From contig RQTK01000356.1 of NCBI GenBank assembly GCA_003991915.1, forward strand, positions 387,533 to 451,532: a stretch of 64,000 nucleotides of DNA, written 5' to 3'. The notes beneath the pieces are model-generated. The model was not told the DNA's origin. It ran no database searches and saw nothing but the letters and a program-made list of their open reading frames with translations. Below, piece after piece: positions 56,491 through 64,000 of this stretch. The position numbers were made by a program, and so were the translations under genes. Source of the stretch: Elysia chlorotica. Its lineage: Eukaryota; Mollusca; Gastropoda; Plakobranchidae. The number at the start of each line of letters is the position of its first letter. The first letter of the stretch is position 1.

Positions 56491-57270
56491 TTTGTCTTGG
56501 GGTTTTGAACTTATTTTTTTTCAAAACCTGGTATGCATAAAACGCAAAAGGAAGTAGATAAAAAATATACTTGTTAATATAAAAAATGTGTGTTGATTTA
56601 TAACTAACATCTGGTTTGTCTAACTTTCTTTAACAAAATAAAATTGTCTTTAAAGATTCTAATGATTTTTTTTTAAATATCATTTGGGAATTGTGATATA
56701 AAATTCTTAATCGAATTGATAATATCGTAACACAATCATATAGTTTTCAAAAATAATTCTGAAAACAGTAAAGTGGGGACATGAATAACTTAAATTATGC
56801 TTCATAAAACGGGTAATAATTTTTTGTATAGTCCCTTCTAGTCTTGCGAATGTAACATATAACAACCTTGTACTAACGACTGCAGATGGTAAATCAAACA
56901 AACAACATCAATGAAATCAACACAGACTGGGATCAGTGGGATCAATGAAGTTTTCCTGTATTCTGTTTTCTGTATTCTAACACCAAGTCTTACCTTCTCA
57001 TCGAACTTCGGTGTGTGGCAAAAGGTGCTTATACTCCACAATCAGGTGCATCGTTACTGCCGCGATTCGTGAGCTGCTATTGCTAATCGTTCAAGGGGAT
57101 CAATGTGGATAGACGCTGGCCATCGCTTATCAATACGCTGAACCAAAACAATTGAGCTGATAAGGATTTGTAGGGATATTGCTGGTTTTTGTTTTGTTAC
57201 AAAAATGGGTTTCCTTTTTGATGCTGTGCACTGAAAGTATGGCTTGGAGAACCCCCCCTCCTCCCCGCGG
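56491..57270 (-). other. Upstream region of the SLC22 gene
   Basis: No exon is recognised. Just upstream of the ATG an AG-ended pyrimidine-poor stretch (caaaacctgg complement) could be a 5' UTR acceptor, so the true promoter may be further right. No convincing TATA or initiator could be assigned. Confidence 0.3.
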
Positions 57271-57279
57271 TGGACTTCG

Positions 57280-57450
57280 TTCCCTACTGGTTGGGTCGGT
57301 GTCAGTATAATGTGACCAGCTGAGACAGGAGTCATGGTATCCCCGCCCTGTCTCGTGTGTGGCAGCACATAAAATTGTCAGACGTCAGTTTTGGGGCTCG
57401 TCCACATTATAGTCTATACTGCTGTGGTTGGACGTTAAACCAACTCAGCA
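57280..57450 (+). mobile_element. SINE, head truncated
   Basis: 'gttccctactggttgggtcg', 'gaccagctgagacaggagtc', 'gtctcgtgtgtggcagcaca' and 'tggacgttaaaccaactcag' give body and tail at high identity to the reference copy; the tRNA head is missing. Confidence 0.9.
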
Positions 57451-58340
57451 ATATGGAGAAAGAGAGGTGGAGAGAGAGAGTGGGGAGAGATAGAGTGGGA
57501 GGTGGAGAGAGAAAGAGGACAGAAGGAAACCAAATGAAAAAAAATAGACTGTATATATTTCCATTTTACCAGCTGCCAAACTGTAATAATGTTTCCCAAG
57601 ATGGCGAAAGTCGAAAAACAAATTACTAATACAACATGTCAATGAAGTAATTGAGGTCTTTATCGAAGTAAGCCCTGGGTGTTGATTTAAAAAACCACCA
57701 TCAAAGATAAGCACATCAACACATGCTGATTATGCTTATCTGTCGTATACCTTTAATGCTCATGTATTTGCAAAAGTCTAAAGTTCGTGTTTTCCAAGAA
57801 ATATCGTTTTGGAAGCGCAATACTTACCCCATCCCTCATCCAACCCTTTACTTCTAAAAAACCTAGATCAGCAGCCTTACTCTTTGTACATGTTTTTGAC
57901 AAGTGTTTGATTGTTATCATTGGGCATGATATTGATTGGGAAATGTCGATGAACTTGATATGATACTACAGAAAAAATCCACTTAAAGCGACACATCTAA
58001 ATACAACTTTGCTTGAAGTCGACATGACATGGTCCTCTTTCAGATTTTTGGTTAACCTCTACATTAAATGTAGTTTGTGCTTGATGAAGGCAACTAATGC
58101 TTAACAGTCAACACCTTTTTTCACTTTCGATTGACTTAATCAATATTTGATTTGAAGGTTGTTTTTCTTCTGTTTGAATTTCCGAGTTCTTGGTTATCTA
58201 AATCACGTGGCACCCACTTGGTACAATCCGTGTTGGAAAGGAACCACTCGCTTGGTTGGAAAGTACATTTTTAGCATCACTATCTATAATCTAGATATAG
58301 GCCTAATCTTTGTAAGATAACTCACAACTGCCCGGGTTGT
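57451..58340. other. Interval without recognisable genes
   Basis: It begins with a GA-rich tract (57460-57530) and is otherwise unique-looking AT-rich DNA with no supported exon. Confidence 0.4.
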
Positions 58341-58344
58341 TGTT

Positions 58345-58455
58345 GTTGTTGAGTTGGTGTAACGTCCAGCATCAGCACAATATAGGCTATATTGTGGACG
58401 GACCCCAAGACTGACGTCTGACAATTTTATGTGCCAAGCATGTACGAACCAGAAT
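58345..58455 (-). mobile_element. SINE tail and partial body, minus strand
   Basis: 'gttggtgtaacgtccagcat', 'aatataggctatattgtgga' and 'ccccaagactgacgtctgac' match the reverse complement of the SINE 3' half. Confidence 0.88.
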
Positions 58456-58558
58456 GCCAAATGTAAACTAGTACACATAGAAACGCCGGCCACGCATGCA
58501 ATTAAACTCAGTATTTAAATAGGAACCGCGAACAGACCAAAAGGTCTACATCGCGGAA

Positions 58559-58588
58559 AAGTCAAGTCAAGTCAAGTCAAGTCAAGTC
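58559..58588. repeat. (GTCAA)6 microsatellite
   Basis: Six consecutive gtcaa pentamers, the last ending gtcat. Confidence 0.95.
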
Positions 58589-59034
58589 ATATATAAACAA
58601 ATTTAGTGCTCATTGTGAGCTCCCCGCCTCGAATTTTGTCCATCTTTACAAACTTACTCAATCACTTGAAAATTACAAAACATATTTTTTTTATGAAGCA
58701 CTATACATCAGATTAAGGACACGACCACGATTTTTTAGATGTTTTATTAGACCTTTAAATAGTAGGTCTATATAAAAATTCAATGTACTCCTCCCGCAAA
58801 GGCCAATCTGTGTTATTAGATCAATCGCTTCCTTCTTCCTTTTTGTAAGAGTAGCGCAACAAAAAACGGTGTGCCCTTTTGCACTTGAGAGCGGCAATTC
58901 TAAAAAGTTTATCACCACAGACTTACCCAGTCACTTAAAAACAAAGACAACTGACTGGAATAATCTCGATCTAAATCTGAATTATTTGACCAAGAAGCAA
59001 GACTCAACTGTATCATGAGTGCAGTTTAATTGTG

Positions 59035-59345
59035 GAAGATCTAGATCTAGATTAGATCTATGACGAGGGCAGGTGAGAAAAAAAAAGACGCGTCGTTTAA
59101 GACGATCCAGATACTTAGCAGCAACACTCCATCCAAAGCATATACCCTCAACCACACAATCACAAAAATCACTTGATCAACCATCCATATCCACTGATAG
59201 GCCCTACTGGTCGAAATGTAGATCTAGATCTGCGACAAAGTGAAAACGGACATAGATCTAGATCTCCACAACGTAGACCCAGCTTCAGATCTGCTACACC
59301 ACCACCAAAAGAAGGTAGACCCACACGGATTAGATCTAGATATAA
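59035..59345. repeat. AGATCT-word cluster
   Basis: Multiple palindromic AGATCT/CTAGAT words occur here (about 59036-59062, 59219-59232, 59253-59264, 59332-59343). They resemble the expansion at 10051-10095. The open plus-strand frame over part of it (Arg/Ser-rich) has no recognised domain. Confidence 0.5.
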
Positions 59346-59454
59346 TTCCTACTTATGGGACTGCATCAAAGTTCCACCTACGCTAAAACATGAGGGCTGG
59401 GAACGATGGGTAATTCTATCAGTGGTTATTACGTATAGACAATGGCACAGAAGA

Positions 59455-60317
59455 AGTAAACAACGATATTGGAGAGATGGCAATACAAATTCCAACTGAC
59501 CTTTATCAACATGATACAGAAACCCTCATCAAGTAAGTGTACAATGAAAATTACAGTAAAGAAGAATACCTGCTTCAAAGAGCAATTTTTACAACAACGC
59601 ATGAAAATGTAGATCACATCAATGATAAAAATTAATGATGAACAAATTGGCACCTGCAACTAAACACAGCTAGAACAGTGCAGACTCAATAAAAAGTGGA
59701 GATGCAGATCAAATCTCTACCGCGTTGAATTCTTCAATAATCAAAATCCAACCGGCCTACCTCTACATCAAGTAAAACTCAAAGTCAACACACCAGTGAT
59801 GCTCTTACGAATTTGAATCCACTGTAAGGACTCCTAAACGACACACGCCTTCTGATTAAAACACTAGGACAAAGAGACATTTAAGCCAAAAGAATGACAG
59901 GTTCACGTGCTGGACATATTGGATTCATCCCACGCATTGCACTAACAACAACAAACAAACAAAACTGTCATCTCCCATTCACACTCACTAGGAGACAGTT
60001 TCCAATAAAACCGTCCTATGCCATGACTATAAATAAGTCACAAGGTCAAACTTTGACAAAAGTTGGAATTTATCTACCACAGTCAGTTTTCACTCATGGT
60101 CAGTTGTATGTAGCTATGTCAAGCGTGTAAAGCTATAATGGCTTTCAAATTGCACAAGAGAACTCTATGGCTATGACAAGCTACACCAATAATGTTGTCT
60201 TTAAATCAGCATTAATTTTATGATTGTGAGTACAATATTTCCTGTAAAAAAAAATCAATGCCAACATGGGTATTGATTTAAACTTTTCATCCCGCGAAAT
60301 CGCGGGCCTTGAACTAG
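59455..60317 (+). mobile_element. Helitron remnant: helicase C-terminal fragment plus intact 3' end
   Basis: Plus-strand reading, with frameshifts, gives in order IQIPTDLYQHDTETLIK, a NVDHINDK segment, [49 protein letters not shown] and [20 protein letters not shown], then [20 protein letters not shown] and VAMSSV. This is the end of the Pif1-like helicase of Helitron Rep-Hel proteins. The element closes at 60291-60317 with the hairpin CCCGCG-AAAT-CGCGGG, eight bases (ccttgaac begins the tail) and terminal CTAG, followed by T. The 5' end and Rep domain are not found here. Confidence 0.82.
60291..60317 (+). other. Helitron 3' terminal hairpin and CTAG end
   Basis: A perfect 6-bp GC stem (7 bp counting A-T) with a tiny loop lies 7 bases before the terminal CTAG; the next base is T at 60318, as expected for insertion between A and T. 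This is the most intact structural mark of the element. Confidence 0.8.
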
Positions 60318-60319
60318 TA

Positions 60320-60980
60320 TTTTCTAAATATTTTATTGAACAACAAAGTTGTAAAATTATAATCTTTGGTCGTCTGCTTTCTTTTTTTAACTTATGGTCT
60401 TTCTAATACAATATAGTATAATAACTACAGCAGTAAGGATAATGATGATGATCATTATGATGACTTTAATGTTTAGTATGATAATGATGATCCCTATAGT
60501 AGTAATGTCAATAATTATTATACAGAGAAGTGCACTATATAAACAAATTAATTGCAATTCTTCACATGTACCACTGGTCAGTGTTATTATTATATCCATA
60601 GTAAAAACACAGAATATATTCAGAATATCGTATTAAATTTTTTATTAAATTAATAATGTTGATGAATTAGACCAAGGATCTTTCTTGTATTCGGCGAAGG
60701 ACTTTGGTCATTATTTTGTCGATTACATTTCCCTAAAGCGCAGTGACATCACTGCAAACTCGAGATAAGCCCGAACATTCTGTGGCCTAATTTATTCCTA
60801 GATAAAGGCTTTGATTGTGCACCCTACTCAAAGTCCTAACTTGTTTTTATAACACAACTGATGACTACATGTAGTGCCATGGACCTGTTACTAGTTAGAG
60901 ATCTAAATCTGGACCTTAACAGTTTTACGTAATCTTTCTATCTTCTTTTCGGCCACAGTTCGATACGGATGAGAGACAGT
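60320..60980. other. Interval without recognisable genes
   Basis: It contains an imperfect ATG/ATT-rich tract (60420-60520) whose frames are Met/Ile runs on both strands. Nothing else is supported. Confidence 0.4.
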
Positions 60981-60984
60981 CGGT

Positions 60985-61237
60985 TGGTTGGTTGGGTTGG
61001 TTTAACGTCCAACAGCAACACTTTATAGACTATATTAAGGACGGGCCCCAAGACGAACGTCTGACAATTTATGTGCTGCCACACACGAGACAGGGCGGGA
61101 ATACCATGACTCCTGTCTCAGCCGATCACATTATACTGACACCGACACAACGAGTAGGGAACGCAGCAGCCAGGATTCGAACTCGGGACCTTTTGCGTCG
61201 GAAGCCGATGTTCTACCCCTGGACCACCGCGCCCCCT
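60985..61237 (-). mobile_element. Full-length SINE, minus strand, with target-site duplication
   Basis: It is the reverse complement of the whole reference SINE: tail 'gttggtttaacgtccaacag', body 'gactcctgtctcagccgatc', B box 'ccaggattcgaactcgggac' and A box 'ctacccctggaccaccgcgc'. Flanks 60971-60981 (gagagacagtc) and 61238-61248 (gagagaaagtc) form an 11-bp duplication with one mismatch. Confidence 0.92.
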
Positions 61238-61249
61238 GAGAGAAAGTCA

Positions 61250-62230
61250 CGGTGGCATACGGTTGTAATGGGTGTATCAACACATGGTGTCCAGTAACGT
61301 GACCAAACATGTTGAAGTGTCAGGGAAAAGTGACAACAAGAAAACCCCCCATTAAAATGATTCGTTGTATTATGAGAAAGGTGTGGTATTTTTGATGAAT
61401 CGATATTTGAACCTTGGAACTATAGCTTATAATGTGTTAACGTAAGCGACTTGGTTTATTGCCGAACTTATACATGTATGTTGTATGCATTACTGCCAAC
61501 TTAAGAGAAATCGAGGACAAACTCACGCACTGATCGAAGTAAACGCATTTTTGCTTGACATGGCCAACATTGATCTATTTCTAATACATTTTACTGATTT
61601 TAGTATAATTATTGAAGACATAACCAGGCTAAGAGAGAATCTTTAAAAAAATTTTAGCCCCCCACTCAGCCTTCAAAACAATAATATAACTGCCGTAACA
61701 CCCCTTAATGTTTCGACAACATATTTCCCTTTAGGTCTTACTGATACTCTGTAAAAATAAGTACATTCCTGACTATGATTTCTGTGTTTAAGAAGCTTTG
61801 GTTAGTACGTTTGGAATAGAGTACACATTCTGTCACATCATAGTTTCGCTGTGTATACATTAAAAGGACGTGTCACTGATCGTTTATCTCATAAAAACAG
61901 ATTCAAACTTTAAAATCTCTCGGAAAAAAATCAAACGTGGCGTTAGAAAACAACAAACTGTTATTGTGTCATCAGGTTGGTTATCAACCAGATAAGTTAG
62001 AATGGGAGCAGAAGTGACCTGGGGGCACTGGCCAATCAGCATCGACCGTTATCTCCAGATCGAGGGAAGTGAGGGAGGGGGATGGCTCAGGTTTATACGT
62101 TACAGGTAAGAGGAGAGCACATGCAAAAATCGCACATGTATCTTATTATCATGCCGATTTAGTCAGATCGAAGGTATAAGAAAAATTTGCATATTACGAA
62201 CATGAGTACACATAGCACGATTTATTCCAC
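61250..62230. other. Interval without recognisable genes; one CCAAT-like site
   Basis: No exon is visible. At 62029-62039 'ggccaatcagc' fits the NF-Y CCAAT consensus, followed by a GA/GC-rich stretch (62070-62095). This could mark a promoter, possibly of an upstream noncoding SLC22 exon on the minus strand or of an unseen gene, but no start site is demonstrable. Confidence 0.25.
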
Positions 62231-62466
62231 AATGTTTTGAAAGGTGTCCTCTCTCTCTTTTGTTATCTCCATATCTCTTGTCCCCGCTTTCATTCTCTTT
62301 CACTCTCTGTCTTTCTTTCTCTCTGTCATTATATGTCCCTTTGTCTCCCACTTCCTCTCAGTGTCCGTCTGATTCCCTACCATTCTTTCCCCGTCGGTTT
62401 TCTCTATCATTCTACTCTACTCCCTGTCTCTGTCTTTCCCCATTGTCTCCTATAATTTGCTCTGCG

Positions 62467-62467
<1 letters not shown>

Positions 62468-62530
<63 letters not shown>
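62468..62530. repeat. (CT)n microsatellite
   Basis: More than 25 CT dinucleotides, preceded by a CT-rich imperfect tract from about 62240. Confidence 0.95.
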
Positions 62531-62535
<5 letters not shown>

Positions 62536-63042
62536 CCTATTTCTCTTACAAGAACATTAAACAAGAATAGAGACGCTATGAATTTAGGAACGCGATGGTC
62601 AATTATTGAAGAGCGCACTTTTTAAAAATAAAAAGTTGCAAGGTGAGTAATTGATGGGGTGATTGGGGTCTATTGTTATATGCTGCTATTTTTAGCCATC
62701 ATTGTAACAATATGGAGCACAGTTTAACATCATATTGTAACCAACTCCACAAGAGATTAGGACATTTATCAAAAGCTTGACTTTACCAGTGACAACACAT
62801 AAATATCGTGACCAGACATATGTCTGTTTCAAAGTCCCTTAAACCCCACAACCACATCCTTTTTTTTTACACAAGAAAGATAAGAAGAGCAAGCCGACCC
62901 TCATTGCAGCAGTAAATGAATCGCATGAGAGACCAAATGCAACAAGCGTCCATGCCTTTTCCATTTTAAGTTTTCACAAATGCCAAGACGGTTTTCCTTT
63001 ATGACAGATATTATGGTTTTAAAAATATCCCACCAAATCAAA

Positions 63043-63108
63043 ACAAAAACAACAACAACAACAACAACAACAACAAAAAAGCAACAAACAAACAAACAAA
63101 CAAACAAA
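63043..63108. repeat. (CAA)n and (CAAA)n microsatellites
   Basis: About nine CAA units are followed by CAAA units. Confidence 0.92.
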
Positions 63109-63207
63109 CCCACACAAATCTACCCCTTCCCACGTTTTATTTGCTTAGAGATATTATTATCGTTTTCATTATTCTTTTGTTATAATTGTTATTGATATTA
63201 TTATTAT

Positions 63208-63425
<218 letters not shown>

Positions 63426-64000
63426 CATCACCACTATTTCCCCCCTCCTCTTTATCATTGTTTTCATCATTAACATCAAGATGAACGATGACTCACGCTC
63501 ATTTATATAGTTGTTCATGTACCTTACTCTATCGGGAAGTCTACTTGTATGAGGATAAAAAAGTCCGATCGGTCAAAGTAAGAATGTATCTATTGACGTT
63601 TCTTTCAATGAGCAATATCAAAATACAATGCTCCGTGCAGAGGGTTACGATTGTGGTACGTATTTAAGAAAAATAAAGAAAAAATACTTTGTGCAGTACA
63701 TACAACAATATCAATAAGAAGCTTAAGTAGGAGAAGAACAACGCTCAAAGCATATGAAAGTGGAACAAAATTTTAGGATAATATACTAATACTCAATGTT
63801 TTTTCGTAGTAATAACAGCATTACATGAAGGAGGGTGATGAGAAAACGCTGGTCTATAATTTGCTTTAGCATAGTATGCATCATTATGGATAAATACAAC
63901 ATGTATGTAGTCCGTATAAATATATTAGTGATTGATATGGCGCATGAACAAATTCAACAAAATCAATATTGGCCCCTTGGTCACTTATGCTAACACCGTC
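63426..64000. other. Right edge of window, no recognisable genes
   Basis: AT-rich sequence with no supported exon, SINE or other repeat. Confidence 0.4.

Noticed and set aside
56093..56557. Plus-strand frame of 154 residues at the SLC22 first exon
   Set aside because: It is antisense to a well-supported SLC22 exon and has no similarity of its own.
57054..57368. Minus-strand frame reading HTRQGGDTMTPVSAGHIILT, recurring at 23636-23824, 25695-25907 and on the plus strand at 60992-61297
   Set aside because: This is the SINE sequence in translation. The same peptide appears wherever a copy lies and is not a protein family.
59173..59499. Arg/Ser-rich plus-strand frame upstream of the Helitron fragment
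   Set aside because: It overlaps AGATCT-rich repeat sequence, shows no known Helitron or other domain, and cannot be linked in frame to the helicase fragment.

Overview
The window is nuclear DNA from an animal, most likely a mollusc and plausibly a heterobranch gastropod (Elysia/Aplysia-like). The evidence is intron-rich genes with GT-AG splicing, an AT-rich background full of di- and trinucleotide microsatellites, many copies of one tRNA-derived SINE, and decayed LINE and Helitron remnants. The organism call is inference from repeat style and protein similarity.

Two complete multi-exon genes dominate. On the plus strand, 10930-38683 is the TMEM94 orthologue (a P-type-ATPase-like ER membrane protein). 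I reconstruct 29 coding exons giving 1463 residues in one unbroken frame, ending in the family's invariant C-terminus (KLGMNSPF). On the minus strand, 56490-46594 is an SLC22-type organic ion transporter of the major facilitator superfamily: 10 coding exons, 605 residues. The two genes converge, and 38684-46593 between them holds the long AT-rich 3' region of TMEM94 plus transposon debris.

Left of TMEM94, at 3711-2788 on the minus strand, lies a separate reading frame. Its first ~115 residues carry Cys/His spacing very like the N-terminal zinc-binding region of RAG1, but with no recombinase core. It is followed by tandem ~35-residue repeats, several centred on VKQE/VKQD, which fit the SUMOylation consensus. 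Its 3' end is frameshifted. It resembles the stand-alone 'N-RAG-TP' sequences described from Aplysia and is the most unusual protein-coding item here.

The second unusual theme is TMEM94 itself. At least six short tandem duplications straddle its exon-intron boundaries: exon 8 3' end, whole exon 16, exon 17 5' and 3' ends, exon 23 3' end, exon 24 5' junction three times. A 69-bp minisatellite also runs right up to the acceptor of exon 12. Several extra copies keep frame and splice signals, so they could create alternative isoforms; alternatively some are haplotype-assembly artefacts.

Right of the SLC22 gene, 59455-60317 holds a decayed Helitron helicase C-terminus followed by a textbook Helitron 3' end (GC hairpin, then CTAG). 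The remaining right flank is repeats: SINE copies, (CT)n, (CAA)n, (GTT)n and a long (CAT)n array. A 137-base assembly gap lies at 16356-16492.
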